Below are positions 24,573-39,886 of a stretch of DNA of 64,000 nucleotides, piece by piece. The first letter of the stretch is position 1. The number at the start of each line of letters is the position of its first letter. This stretch comes from Apostichopus japonicus (taxonomy: Eukaryota; Echinodermata; Holothuroidea; Aspidochirotida; Stichopodidae), in the NCBI RefSeq assembly GCF_037975245.1, contig NC_092564.1:17409484-17473483 (forward strand), read 5' to 3'. Below the pieces are notes generated by a model. It had not been told where the DNA came from. It worked only from the letters and a program-made list of their open reading frames with translations, and searched no databases. Position numbers and translations under genes: made by a program.

Positions 24573-25378
24573 GATTGTTTTATACGACACTGCAATGTCC
24601 AGTCTTCACGATCTGAGTTGAGCCTCTGCTTTATATCTTTTCTCTTACTTATAGCCTTCCTGAACTTTGACGTGCATAACATCCAATCGTTGCACCGTAT
24701 ATATATATAGAGATATATATGACAACTTCTCCATAAAAGGGACTGGGCCATGTATTTCTATATAGCTACAGAAAGGTATGTACGTCGCTGCATTTCAAAA
24801 TCGACAGAGCGGTGCATTTTCGTGGATCGATCGCCATAAATAATTGAGGTGCATCTATCATGTATGACTGCGACCTTCATCCCGGGCCCGATTTGAAAAG
24901 CGACCTGGGCAAGGCCGAAAGTGGGTAATCAGATGGCAAAGAATAACAGCGGAATCACATGTGAATTTATTGATTTAGGCCTATATTGTCTTGTTAATTG
25001 GAAATGAGGATTACACACGATCACAGGCTATAGTTTAGTGATAGCATCTAATATGCTTTAAAAAAGTTGTCCCTTGAAAGGTTACACATGTTTGAACGTC
25101 AAGAACTACTTCAACTTTGCTGAAAACATTTCGAAATGGTCCTATGAACGTTAAAAGGCTAATAACTGAAATATATTGGATTGACTTCTTACAGTTTAGC
25201 ACACTCATTGTATAGAGCAAACAAGGAGAGGTTGGTGGTAGGGGGGGGGGGGGGTAGTTCGTTTCCTATATTGAGCATCGAATTTTCCAAGGATATATCC
25301 ACCAGTCTACTATGTTGCGCATGAATGGTGGTGGGCTTTGCAAAAAGTTTACAACAATCGTGTGATTTTCATATTTTG

Positions 25379-25424
<46 letters not shown>

Positions 25425-25525
25425 CCTATGTATATATATATATATATAACGATATATAACTATATAAATAACTATATATATATACCGTATATATATATAT
25501 ACTATTTATACCGTATATATATACC

Positions 25526-25572
<47 letters not shown>

Positions 25573-25619
25573 CATTAAAAAGCAAACGGTACCGTCTGAA
25601 TCGTTTGTAATTTCAGTTT
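24573..25619. other. Upstream region of CTHRC1-like 1
   Basis: 5' flank of gene 1, ending at the left boundary of the tandem duplication. It holds a G run at about 25,240-25,253 and a long TA microsatellite. No promoter motif could be assigned with confidence. Confidence 0.55.
25380..25570. repeat. TA dinucleotide microsatellite, interrupted
   Basis: About 190 bp of TA repeats with occasional TACCG and CTA interruptions. The Tyr/Ile frames read through it are not genes. Confidence 0.95.
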
Positions 25620-26205
25620 GTAAATGCCAATACTAACAAGCCCTATACCTCTAAATAAGTAATCATTAAAAATCAAACGTGAATTAAGACAAGTAGATAG
25701 AAAGTAATGAAACACTAACGCAACATATTTACTTGTGTTTTTATATTAGACTAATTATAAACAATAGCTTGTCTGGTCATTTTCACAAAACAAAAGTATG
25801 ATTCGGGTAGTTAACAAACACAAGGGATTCTATATAAACTTGCAACAACAAAAAACAACAAAAAATGAACGATAAACGAGAAAAGACACAAACACGAAAG
25901 TTTCGAATAGGTAGTCACCAAAAATCAACTTTCATAGAATGCTTATTGTTAATTAATTTGAATTAAGTCGATAATTAAGCATTTCGGAAATCCCCAGCTG
26001 ATATAGGCAACTCGTTTGGTTCTTCAGGCTGCATGGCTTCCACGTTCATAGTTTGATCCACACTGCATACCATGCATGTATATTTCGTCGTGCGTTGGTA
26101 TATAGATAAACCTGGATCATTAAAAACAGACCTATATTCTGGATTATCGAATTCGACTACATTTATTCTTAACTCATCCTGTGTGATCGTATAAGTTTGT
26201 CAAAC

Positions 26206-26600
26206 TATATGTTTATACATATCGGATTCACACTACTATGTGTTTACACATATAATTCATACTACCATATGTTAACACATATGATTAACGCTACTACATG
26301 TTTACACATAATGATTCACACTTCTATATTTTTACACATATGATTCACACTACTTTATGTTTACACATATGATTCACACTAATATATGTGTACACATATG
26401 ATACACTACTACTATATGTTTACACATATGATGCACACTTCTATATGTTTACACATATGATTCACATTACTATATGTGTACACATATGATTCTCACTACG
26501 ATATGTTTACACATATGATTCACACTATATGTTTACACATATGATGCACACTACTATATGTTTACACATATGATTCACATCACTATATGTTTACAAAAAT
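26206..26600. repeat. 29-bp minisatellite, unit A, about 14 units
   Basis: Unit close to CTATATGTTTACACATATGA plus TTCACACTA. The ATATGTGTAAACATAT core is nearly palindromic. It lies between genes 1 and 2 and is paralogous to the longer array at 32,550-33,295. Confidence 0.92.
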
Positions 26601-26604
26601 TTCA

Positions 26605-27415
26605 TAATTTATAGTGAACGTTTTAAGGAAAGTTGAAGATTGTATATTACAATGACACCATAACGTTTCCCGTCACATAAATATATAGTCTTAGGCCTAT
26701 AGTTCAATCACGCGTTGCGATCACGTTCCTCGCCGTCCTGCTCCCTACCATCAACCCCCCCCCCACACCCCACCCTCAGGCTTCGCCAATGTCTCGGACA
26801 GTCAGTTGAAATTCAAACTTCATACAACATGAGTCCGATTTCCGGTGGATATTCTCTGAAGTTGCAGGCCGAAAACTTAATCATATTGAAGGGGTAGGTT
26901 TCAGTCAATCGGCTAACCGTTTGGACTTATACACAAAATCTATAAATACGCCTCCCCCCCCCCTACCCAACCCCCATTTCGTTTTTGTTTTTGCTTTCTC
27001 GATTTTCTCTAGCTGATAGAAGGTCGAATATCCAGAAGGCAATGGTGGCTTTGTAACTGACTCGATAGATACCATTATCTGTTAATTGTCAGATAAATCA
27101 GCAAGCTCAATTTGAACTGTATACGATTGAACTGTTCGAACTATACAAGCAAGGCCTATATACAGACAATTATAAGCGTAAAAGACATATCAAGGGATTC
27201 TTTGAGCGGATGTTGTCTACCATAGACATGCCATATAAATATTATATATTGCAGTGATAAAACTGATGATTGAACTGACTTTGACACTATTTGTTATATT
27301 GGTTTTAAATCTTGTATTTAAAATTGACAAGAAATAAAAAAAATACAAAAAAGTAAATACAAAAATTGTCACATACCCGTTAAAGGGGGTCTCATTTGGT
27401 ATAGTGCTTACTAAT
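26605..27415. other. Intergenic part of unit A
   Basis: Shared with 33,300-34,055 in unit B and otherwise unremarkable. It contains C runs near 26,755 and 26,952; the corresponding unit B stretch lacks some of these. Confidence 0.6.
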
Positions 27416-27419
27416 TTAA

Positions 27420-28326
27420 AGGCATTGAAGACTCGCCCCAAACAGCGTGCCGCCAACTTTTAAAAGTTAACTTTCCGTTGCTTGCAAGTGAAGTTTTTCT
27501 CTTGTCGCTACAAAATGCAGACAGTAATGAAACGTGATACCAAGGGCGGCTGAACCGGGGGGGGGGGCACAGGGGGCACGTGCCCCCCCCACTTTTCCTC
27601 AGGTTAAAAATGTGCCCAGTTTCTACATAAAAATTGCGGTGTCTCAAGTTAGCAAGAGGCCAGGGAATCAGAATGAACCCTCGGGAAGGGCCGTTTCCGG
27701 CCATCTGAGGGGTTTGTAAAACCAAAAATTTTCGCCCCTGACTTTTAATGAATCTCTGTGGGTCAAACTCAAAGCTATTTCGAATGGAAAAAAATTGTTA
27801 AGATATTAACAAGAAATAATCTCTAATTCGGAAGATTCCTACATTAGCAACTAGCATGATTTCACCTCATTTTGTCTCAAAAGGAAACTTGTTCCTTGTT
27901 TCCCAATTTGCACATTGGATATTGCAGTGCTAGTATGCATATTTTTCTTGAGGGGGGGGGGGGGGGCGTTGATGGAGTGATGTGTATACGCAAATAAGAT
28001 AATACAATAAAGAGTTATAAAGGGTACTAAATATAAGCCTGCATCATTCCAATCGAATTTCTGCAAAGTGCCCTTGCGTGATACCTTGTTATCTTTAGCT
28101 GGACCTGAGATGTCCATCGCTGTATCGTTTGTACACTGTGTTGTGGGTATTGACCGCAGCTGTATATGTACTGACTGTACACTAGTGTCTAATTACCGTC
28201 AGTAGCAAGCTGTGTGTGTATTTTCTGGGATCGATGGTGGAGTCTAACACTTCTGTTACACCTCATTCGAAACTAGGTCAGATTACCGGCATTAGACGTT
28301 TCTTTTTGCGCAATTCTTCACACCCT
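27420..28326. mobile_element. TTAA-flanked TIR element, unit A only
   Basis: Bounded by TTAA at 27416-27419 and 28327-28330. The left end AGGCATTGAAGACTCGC and the inverted right end AGGGTGTGAAGAATTGC are imperfect TIRs, the style of piggyBac or Kolobok MITEs. A sister is at 43004-43572. The interior is split by a hAT insertion. The equivalent place in unit B (about 34,060-34,070) lacks it. Confidence 0.8.
27541..28076. mobile_element. hAT-type MITE inside the TTAA element
   Basis: Perfect target duplication CGTGATAC at 27533-27540 and 28077-28084. Begins CAAGGGCGGCTGAACC and ends GTGCCCTTG. The uninterrupted target is seen in the sister TTAA element around 43,113. Confidence 0.94.
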
Positions 28327-28500
28327 TTAAAGAAAATTGGCAAGGACTAAGCTGACCAAACTCAGAACCAACAAATTACCGTTGTTTTATTAGTTGACGT
28401 ACATGACGCTTGTTCGGTCGAACATTTAATAACCGCAATTGCTATGGCAGATATAAGGGGTAAATAATGAACTAATATTACACAAATGGCTGTTATTTAA

Positions 28501-31171
<2,671 letters not shown>

Positions 31172-31969
31172 ATTCTTGCACGTTAATGTGTATATACTAC
31201 CTAAGTGATCGCACTGATGTCATCAATAAGGGGTCTTCAAATATTTAAAAGGTGTCATCGATTAACTCTCCCATTTATTCCTCGTACCCCGCCTTTGTAA
31301 AGCCATCGATCAACCCATTCTATACACTATGTTATACCAGGTTACTGCTTTGGTTTGGAGGGCGCTTTCTCTTTCTATGACTCGGCGCCACTCTTCAGGT
31401 GCATAGCTCTGATACGGCTCAGCACCGTACATCTACATGAACGGCTCTGCTATATACCGGCTGCTATAAACGCTCTGTGTAAAACTTTGACAACAGTCAA
31501 AGCGTTAAAAACGATATCCTATACTTCAAACACATTTCCAGCGACTGACATATGTAACAGAAACAATGCATGTGTATAAGTGAACATGTCTTTCAATCAG
31601 ATCAGCCGATATGGTTTATACCCTTCGATATAAATTTGCTTGATAGATATCAGTTTCAAAATCCATAAAATGTGCCCTTATTCCGGTTATCTTCACCACA
31701 GAACCGTCACGACGACATGGGTGCACAAGGAATGTTACGTATTTGAGCGTTTTAACTTGAAAACAGGACATTTTTAACACGTCACAATTTCATTTAATTT
31801 TTCCAACAAAAGGGCACATAAAAATTAAACAAACCATTGAAAAGCAAGTTTTCAAAAAAAAAGAAGCCTTCTCATGGGAAGCGGGTACTGCAGAAAGTAA
31901 AAACAAAAGTGATGGCGGGGGTGGGGGGGGGGCAGGGCTCCCCAGGTTCCGCAGCCCAGTTTGCTAAAA
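31172..31969. other. 5' flank of CTHRC1-like 2 to the duplication junction
   Basis: Matches 37,695-38,770 in unit B except for a 265-bp segment present only there. It ends with a G run and GGTTCCGCAGCCC, resembling a hAT right end, just before unit B starts. Confidence 0.65.
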
Positions 31970-32549
31970 GTAAATGCCAATACTAACAAGCCCTATACCT
32001 CTAAATAAGTAATCATTAAAAATCAAACGTGAATTAAGACAAGTAGATAGAAAGTAATGAAACACTAACGCAACATATTTACTTGTGTTTTTATATTAGA
32101 TTAATAATAAACAATAGCTTGTCTGGTCATTTTCACAAAACAAAAGTATGATTCGGGAAGTTAACAAACACAAGGGATTCTATATAAACTTGCAACAACA
32201 AAAAACAACAAAAAATGAACGATAAACGAGAAATGACACAAACACGAAAGTTTCGAATAGGTAGTAACCAAATATCAATTTCATAGAATGCTTATTGTTA
32301 ATTAATTTGAATTAAGTCGATAATTAAGCATTTTGGAAATCCCCAGCTGATATAGGCAACTCGTTTGGTTCTTCAGGCTGCATGGCTTCCACGTTCATAT
32401 TTTGATCCACACTGTATACCATGCATATATCGTCGTGCGTTGGTAGATAAACCTGGATCATTAAAAACAGACCTATATTCTGGATTATCGAATTCGACTA
32501 CATTTATTCTTAACTCATCCTGTGTGATCGTATAAGTTTGTCAAACTAT

Positions 32550-33295
32550 ATGTTTATACATATGATTCACACTACTATGTGTTTACACATTTAATTCACA
32601 CTACCATATGTTTACACATTTGATTCACGCTACTACATGTTTACACATAATGATTCACAATTCTATATTTTTACACATATGATTCACACTACTTTATGTT
32701 TACACATATGATTCATACTACTATACATTTTTACACATATGATTCACACTACTATATGTGTACACATATGATATACTACTACTATATGTTTACACATTTG
32801 ATGCACACTACCATATGTTTACACATATGATTCACATTTCTACATGTTTACACATATGATTCACACTACTAAATGTTTACACATAATGATTCACTCTTCT
32901 ATATTTTTTACACATATGATTCACACTACTTTATATTTACACATATGATTCACGCTACTACAAGTTTACACATATGATTCACACTTCTATGTTTTTACAC
33001 ATATCATATCACACTACTATATGTTTATTTATCTCTACTCTTAATTGTTACCTTCTTTCTTTGTTTTTTTGTTATTTTTGGTCGCTAGCTCGATAAACTA
33101 CTATTGTTTTTCTAGTTTCCTGTTTATACTATACCACTTTGTTCTATTGTTCTTATGTATAGACGAAATAAATGAAATGAAATATGATAAACTACTACTA
33201 TATGTTTACACATATGATTCACATTACTATATGTGTACACATATGATCCACACTACTATATGTTTACACATATGATTCACATCACTATATGTTTA
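32550..33295. repeat. 29-bp minisatellite, unit B, expanded
   Basis: Same unit as at 26,206-26,600, with more repeats, interrupted at about 33,022-33,183 by an unrelated insert. Confidence 0.9.
33022..33183 (+). mobile_element. LINE 3'-end fragment inside the minisatellite
   Basis: Non-repetitive, T-rich sequence that ends AAATAAATGAAATGAAAT, a short simple-repeat tail typical of 5'-truncated non-LTR retrotransposons. Absent from the unit A array. Family not identified. Confidence 0.6.
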
Positions 33296-34125
33296 CAAAA
33301 ATTTCATAATTTTATAGTGAACGTTTTAAGGAAATTTGTAGATTGTATATTACAATGTCATCATGACGTTCCCGTCACATAAATATATAGTATTGGGCCT
33401 ATAGTTCAATCACGCGTTGCGATCACGTTCCTCGCCGTCCTGCTCCCTGCTCCCTGTCATCACACCCCACCCTCAGGCTTCGCCAATGTCTCGGACAGTC
33501 AGTTGAAATTCAAACTTCATACAACATGAGTCCGATTTCCGGTGGATATTCTCTGAAGTTGCAGGCCGAAAACTTAATCATACTGAAGAGGTAGGTTTCA
33601 GTCAATCGGCTAACCGTTTGGACTTATACACAAAATCTATAAAAAAAAAAATTGTTTTTGCTTTCTCGATTTTCTCTAGGTGATAGAAGGTCGAATATCC
33701 AGAAGGCAATGGTGGCTTTGTAACTGACTCGATAGATACCATTATCTGTTGTCAGATAAATCAGCAAGCACAATTTTAACTGTATATTGAACTGTTCGAA
33801 CTATACAAGCAAGGCCTATATATACAGACAGTTATAAGCGTAAAAGACATATCAAGGGATTCTTTGAGCGGATGTTGTCCACCATAGACATGCCATATAA
33901 ATATTATATATTGCAGTGATAAAACTGATGATTGAACTGACTTTGACACTATTTGTTAAATTGGTTTTAAACCTTAGTTGTATTTAAAATTGACAAGATA
34001 TAAAAAAAAAATAAATACAAAAATTGTCACATACCCGTTAAAGGTGACTCATTTGCTATAATGATTACTATGGGAGATATAAGGGGTAAATAATGAACTA
34101 ATATTACACAAATGGCTGTTATTAA

Positions 34126-34271
34126 TTAATAAGGAGAAGCCGGCCATTCCTCTATCAGTAATCTGGAGACGGCGTTCCAACCGGAGTGTCGATCATAAGA
34201 TCCGTACCCAGCACAGTTTCCCACGTTAATGGTCACATCGATAGAACCAGCTGATAGGCCATCACAAACTC
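34126..34271 (-). CDS. CTHRC1-like 3 exon 4 (C-terminus)
   Basis: 146 nt ending in TAA; predicted residues match exon 4 of gene 2. Confidence 0.94.
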
Positions 34272-35313
34272 CTACACAAAAAGTACAACAATAACAACGA
34301 AAAATTACATGCATGAATGTTAAAAATTCATGTTAGAAAGTGAATAAGGTCGGCGTAGTGTCCGCATCGCGTGGTAGTTCTAAAATAAAACCTAACAAGA
34401 AAAAAATAAACGTTAACACTTTATCAATATTACATCTTATTTTTGTGTAATATCTAAGAATGCTTCTTCACTTACCCCATGTATTACACATACGAGTGCA
34501 ATTGGTCAGGCAGTGGTATAATTATGTGTGCACTGCGCATATATCTTTATATATGAACAGTCATAGGTAAAAGAGATTGTGGTAACAAAAGGGCTATTGC
34601 AGGCCCGAAGCCAGGCTGGGACACGACCCCCCCCCCGAGTGCGTACTACTGTGCCCCCACCTCCATTCATTAGTGCCACTATTATGTAAACAAACAAAAT
34701 CACACGTTACAGGACACAAATATTGGGCCGTGTTCCTTCTTAGACTTGGGTTCCCACCCCCTCCCCACCCCTTAACATTTCGAGAATTCTGGCTACGGGC
34801 CTGTTGCAAGTTGCTTTATGTCGACAATCAATATTTACCCGATATTTTCCTGTACCGATGGAGATCGGCCCCGCTGTAATGGGCCATGTACACAGTACCA
34901 TCGATAACCTGGGGGTTGCTGCATTCAGCACCATTGAATGCAAAATACCATCTACCACAGCAACCATGACATCCGTACAGTCTGGTGGTGCCTCCGTATG
35001 CCACGAATAGGGAACTGGTGCTGGACTGCTTGGTGAAGCTGCACGTCTGCAGTTTAGAGAAGCGGGATGTATACAATGTAAAGAAGATAGGTCTTCCTCA
35101 TCAGACCCTCTCCCCCCCCCCCACCCCCAGACACACCCCAACCACTCACCCATATACTTAGCAGATACAAACCTGGATCGTATAGTCTAATACAGCGGTT
35201 CGCAAACGCAAGGCGCCCACGACTCAGGAGCTTCCATGAGGACTGAGCCACCACCACCAGACACACCCATCAGAATCTATGCCCAGAAGGCAGCTGGCTT
35301 GAACTGTGAACGC

Positions 35314-35393
<80 letters not shown>

Positions 35394-37694
35394 GAATAGG
35401 AAAATCCAGAACAGTGAAAAAACTTCCAGCCTCCACCGGGATTCGAACCCAGGCCTCCCGCTTTATATGCGGACACCCTAACCACTAGGCTATATATGGA
35501 CGCTGATTGTATGTCCAGAATTTCGAAACCGGTATAAGGAAAGTCGTAATTCCACTCTAGGCGCTTGTCACCTGTATCGAACAATACTAGTTCTGTTTTG
35601 GTGACATATAAGCATAGGCGTAGGAGGCGGGGGGCTGGGGGGCTGCAGCCCCCCCCCCAACCAATTATTTTTGTGAAAATTCGGGCAATATGCTGAGAAT
35701 TTTTCGGGCACCTACTGGAAGAATAATAATTTGCAGAGTGTTTTTCATTTTTTTTTTTGTGAAAATTCGGCAATATGCTGAGAATTTTTCGGGCATCTAC
35801 AGAAAGAGTAATAATTTGCAATGTGTTTTTCAATTTTTTGGTGAAAATTCGGGCAATATGCTGAGAATTTTTCGAGCACCTACTAAAAAAAAGAATAATT
35901 TGCAATGTGTTTTTCAAATTTTTTGGTGAAAATTTGGGCAATATGCTGAGAATTTTTCGGGCATCTACCAGTGGCGGAGCGTTCATACAGTCAGAGGGGG
36001 CGGATGCCCCCCTGTCGGACTCAAATGGACTGCTAGCGCCCTTTTCAGCTTTTTTACCACTTTCTACTTATTCGGGATTATTGACTTTTTATTGCGATCT
36101 CAAATACCTATTGACATTTGTCACATTTTGTCGGTGCAATTTTCTGACAAATGGCGATGACACCTATTTATTCTTCGTTTATCTGCAAATTAGCTAGGCC
36201 TGGAAAGGGTCATTTCCGGCGATCTAGGGAGTATCTTTACTCCAAAAAATTTTCTACGCTCCGCGCCAACCAGTGGTGGCGCTCCGCTTAGATAGTGTCA
36301 GAAAACGCCCCTACAGACCATTCTCTCCCCCTGACTAATACCCCTAGCTCCGCCACTGGCACCTACTGAAAGAAGAAGAATTTGAAATGTGCTTTTTTTT
36401 CAATAGTTAAACTTATATTATTATCATTATTGTTGTAACGACTTCCCCAATAATTAAAACCAAAATGGAAGGGTAATAACACGAACAATGATTTTATGTT
36501 ATTGGCATGTGATGTAATAAGCGATGAATGCCTATATGATATGCACATTAACATGTGGAACGCGCGCGGAGCGCGCGAAAAATGTTGGTTATATTTTTCG
36601 GGCAAGTCGTTACAGCCCCCCCAAATCAAATGAGGCTCCTACGCCTATGCATATAAGCCCTTCTCTAGAGATCAAACATGATGCTAACCAACTCGAAATC
36701 ATTTATGATTCCTTAAAAGCCGGATCTAGAAAGAGATATATAGTTACGTATAGAGTTCCGCTATCTGAGCCATCAGATGACTCCCACGTGCACTCTTTCC
36801 AGTTTCTTGAAGGCGACACGTCATACCAACTATCATCGGTCCCCGTTCCGATAGGTCCATCGTCTCCTTGGACTCCAGGGAGGCCACGGGGCCCAACACA
36901 TGACTGTGGTATATGAGGACATAAAGGAATGATTTCATAAAGAGGTGGAGTGTTTAATGCTACCATTTTCGGTTAAACAGTACTTATAAGAATGATGGAT
37001 GGGTGCGTGGATTTGAACCTCCCATTTAAACTTGAAAACTGAATAGGCATATATACTTCTTAAGTCCATTAAAAGGCTTATTAAAAAATCTAGTCACATA
37101 GAAGGAGGGGAAAAAGCGTGAATGGCTCGCCAATGAAAAAATAAAAAAACATTACATTTATGTAATATTGGCCTACATACATGTAGGCCAATATAACAAT
37201 TCTATACTATAGATTAAAATGGTAGAAATCCAACATATAGTCGTATAGAAGCTTGCTAAACGGTTGCTACCACTTACGTATTCATTTATTTGTAAATATT
37301 AATTAATGAAACGGCTTGGTAAGAATGGATGGTACCGTGACCCGGTTAACACCTCCGATTTACCCTTCCCAGTTCAAGATGTGATATTATATACCAAATG
37401 TCTGGTTGCAGAACATATATATATACTTTCTATGCAGCTCATCGATTCTCATGACTATCTTGCGTGAATTATATATATATACAATAACATGACCAAAGTA
37501 TTTCAAAGTCCATTTTAAAACGTTTCTCTTTGTCTCTTAGAAATATAAATTTGGTGAAATAGTAAAGTAACAGTCATTCAATTCTTCTAGGAACAATAAT
37601 TGATTATATTTACCTGTGATCCATTCCCTGACAATACCAGGAATGATAAAAACAGGAACACATTTAGAAACGATGTTATCATCATGTCGGCCAT
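34126..37694 (-). CDS. CTHRC1-like secreted protein 3 (unit B)
   Basis: Exons 37694-37614, 36903-36748, 35046-34839 and 34271-34126 join to 196 residues plus stop. Exon lengths (81, 156, 208, 146) and phases are identical to CTHRC1-like 2. The proteins differ at few places: signal peptide (SFLNVFLFLSFLVLSG), exon 2 WESSDGSD for WETSDGSD and exon 3 SGADLHR for SGANLHR. All Cys and Gly-X-Y positions are kept, which suggests purifying constraint or very recent duplication. Expected to be a secreted short-collagen/Cys-rich glycoprotein of the CTHRC1 family. Intron 2 is enlarged by a nested hAT insertion 36649-35613, which does not touch the splice sites. Both recent copies have intact frames and splice sites. 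Confidence 0.93.
34600..34803. mobile_element. hAT-like MITE in intron 3, unit B copy
   Basis: Orthologous position and ends to 28977-29169, with a small C-rich expansion near 34,757-34,768. Confidence 0.8.
34839..35046 (-). CDS. CTHRC1-like 3 exon 3 (globular core)
   Basis: 208 nt with [20 protein letters not shown], same phases as genes 1 and 2. Confidence 0.94.
35317..35388. repeat. TA microsatellite, unit B
   Basis: About 70 bp of TA repeats abutting the 3' end of the tRNA-derived SINE. Confidence 0.95.
35395..35570 (-). mobile_element. tRNA-derived SINE, unit B copy
   Basis: Same element as 29,930-30,115, with TAGCCTAGTGGTTAGGGTG and GGTTCGAATCCCGGTG in the paralogous place of intron 2. 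It therefore predates the duplication. Confidence 0.8.
35670..35968. repeat. About 84-bp tandem array, 3.5-4 units, inside the hAT element
   Basis: Each unit carries GGCAATATGCTGAGAATTTT and TTTGCA(A/G)(A/T)GTGTTTTTCA. The long open frames on both strands across it are repeat translations. Confidence 0.9.
35969..36358. mobile_element. hAT-type MITE, inverted relative of 17611-18006
   Basis: Begins CAGTGGCGGAGCGTTC and ends CTAGCTCCGCCACTG. The flanks GCATCTAC and GCACCTAC are an 8-bp duplication with one change. It lies within the tandem array of the host element. Confidence 0.9.
36748..36903 (-). CDS. CTHRC1-like 3 exon 2 (collagen stretch)
   Basis: 52 codons, acceptor CCACAG, donor GTAACT. 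Gly-X-Y run GPRGLPGVQGDDGPIG, then ECTWESSDG. Confidence 0.92.
37614..37694 (-). CDS. CTHRC1-like 3 exon 1 (signal peptide)
   Basis: 27 codons, donor GTAAAT. Contains most of the residue differences from gene 2, as expected for a loosely constrained signal peptide. Confidence 0.88.
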
Positions 37695-38045
37695 ATTCTT
37701 GCACGTTAATGTGTATATACTACACTAGTGATCGCACTGATGTCATCAACAAGGGGTCTTCAACAATTTAAAAGGTGCCATCGATTAACTCTCCCCCTTT
37801 ATTCTTCGTACCCCGCCTTTGTAAAGCCATCGATCAACCCATTCTATATACGCTACTTTACTGCCTTGAAATGTTATACCAGGTTACTGCTTTGGTTTAG
37901 AGGGCGCTTTCTTTTTCTATGACTCGGCGCCACTCTTCAGGTGTATAGCTCTGCTACGGCTCAGCACCGTACATCTATATGTCCGGCTCTGCTATATACC
38001 GGTTGCTATAAACGCTCTGTGTAAAACTTGGACAACAGTCAAAGC

Positions 38046-38310
38046 TGTATTTTTCTTTGGCATATAAGTGCATAATTCTGACAATTCTACCTTTGCATAT
38101 ACGGACAGGACTCCCGCCACAGGGGAGGGAGATGGCGGGGTTGTCCTGCATTAGTATTGTATTGATGTACACTGCAATGATGGGGGAGTGGTATAGGTTA
38201 TGCAGGTCGACAATTTCTGCACCACTGAAGATTGGTCTAACCTCTCCTACCCCCTCATCAATAAAACACCGTGTAAGTGTTCGCGTCTTTATTCTCCATG
38301 ATACAACATC
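38046..38310. other. 265-bp segment present only in unit B
   Basis: In unit A the flanks join directly as GTCAAAGC|GTTAAAAAC (about 31,502). No inverted ends, tail or target duplication are evident, so it could be an insertion in B or a deletion in A. Confidence 0.75.
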
Positions 38311-38772
38311 GTTAAAAACTATATCCTATACTTCAAACACATTTCCAGCGACTGACATATGTAACAGAAACAATGCATGTGTATAAGTGAACATGTCTTT
38401 CAATCAGATCAGCCGATATGGTTTTTATCCATCGATATAAATTTGCTTGATAGATATCAGTTTCAAAATCCATAAAATGTGCCCTGATTTCTTTTATCTT
38501 CACCACAGAACCGTCCCGACGACATGGGTGCACAAGGAATATTCCGTATTTGAGTGTTTTAACTTGAAAACAGGACACTTTTCATAAGTCACAATTTCAT
38601 TTAATTTTTCCAACAAAAGGGCAAGTAAAAATTAAACAAACTATTGAAAAGCAAGTTTTCAAAAACAAGGGAGCCTTCTTATGGGAAGCGGGTACTGCAG
38701 AAAGTAAAAACAAAAGGGTGGAGGGGGTGGGGGGGGGGGGAATTACAGGGCTCTCCAGGTTACGCCGCCCTT

Positions 38773-39886
38773 GTGTAAGGGTAACAAAGAACTCTGGATT
38801 ATTTTTCTCTTTGTATGCATTTGATAAGCACGTGCTTCTGTATGACATCTTATGACATTAAACAGATTGATATTTGTGTTCTTCTATCGATTTGATACGT
38901 GAGCTTGAGTGATTAATGAGAAATCGTGTGATATAATCGCAATTGGGCAAAGAACATTTATTTTCAAGAAATATCAATACGTATCAGTAAACCTAGATGT
39001 ACTAAATGCTTTAGATGGGGTTGGTCAGTGGGTGGTATCGGTAGAGTGCACTCATATATGCTGTTTGATGCTTGTCACTAAGCTATATAGGGTACAGCTG
39101 TATAGCCGTACAAAGCTTTTCTGTACACATCTCATTATATAATCAACATAAATGTCATAATCTTCATCATCATAGGAGGAAGGTGTGCATTCTACATGTT
39201 ATAAATTTTTGCCAATGAGATATATACGGTCACGTGCTAGATCCCCCACCCCCAATGTGATACACAGTCAGATAATGGTAAGTTGGTCACTCATGCTGCA
39301 GATTCCAACAAGCATTTAAATACCATGCACTCTTAAAGCAGTTATCAGCACTGAGACATTTAATAATATATTTGAATTCTCATGATCAATAAATTCACAT
39401 TTGGGGTATAGTATTTTAGCAAACCAGATATATATAGGCTAAGTTTTGTGAACTTTTGAAGCTGATCTTTATATCTCTAAATTTGTTTTATATAGGGTAC
39501 CTTATTTTGATCTGTAACATCTACAACAATTTAATGACACATTCATATATTTCAAATTAGTCGATAATTTGGAGAAAAAAAAGACTAAACAATTGCTGAG
39601 AACTTATATATAGTGTAACGTAGGACAGACTAATTGCGTTACTTTTAATGCAAATTTTAAGCTTCAATGTAAAAAAATTTCTGTTAAACCGATGCAATAT
39701 GCGACGAACTCACGCAGTCGGTCAACTGACAGCAAAATTAAGCTGGGATTCACTATAAGTTTGAATCCCAAACCAATTTTACCAATTTTACCTATTACTT
39801 AACAAATAACGGTAGAATTTAACCGAAAGTGCATCTGAACGATCCAAATCTATAAACATGGACATGCTTTTGGATATTGTTTGGGA
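38773..39886. other. Intergenic, no gene recognised
   Basis: AT-rich. A stretch near 39,290-39,330 resembles 52,142-52,180 (CTCATGCTSCAGATTC), hinting at an old dispersed repeat. Confidence 0.55.

Larger units (their letters stand above)
35613..36649. mobile_element. hAT-type element inserted in intron 2 of CTHRC1-like 3
   Basis: Ends CATAGGCGTAGGAG and CTCCTACGCCTATG are exact inverted repeats. CATATAAG is duplicated exactly at 35605-35612 and 36650-36657. Unit A has the uninterrupted target GTGACATATTAGCC near 30,146. The interior holds an 84-bp tandem array and a further hAT MITE. Confidence 0.95.
31970..38770. repeat. Segmental tandem duplication, unit B
   Basis: Second copy of the block described at 25620-31969, lengthened by a hAT insertion (35613-36649), a 265-bp extra segment (38046-38310) and a larger minisatellite. 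Homology stops near GGTTACGCCGCCCTTG at about 38,760-38,772. Confidence 0.93.

Noticed and set aside
26206-26600. CRISPR-like array of regular repeats
   Set aside because: Units are contiguous without unique spacers, in a eukaryotic intergenic region; it is a minisatellite.
35270-35986. 238-codon open frame on the minus strand
   Set aside because: Crosses the 84-bp tandem array of a hAT element, a SINE and a TA tract; repeat translation.
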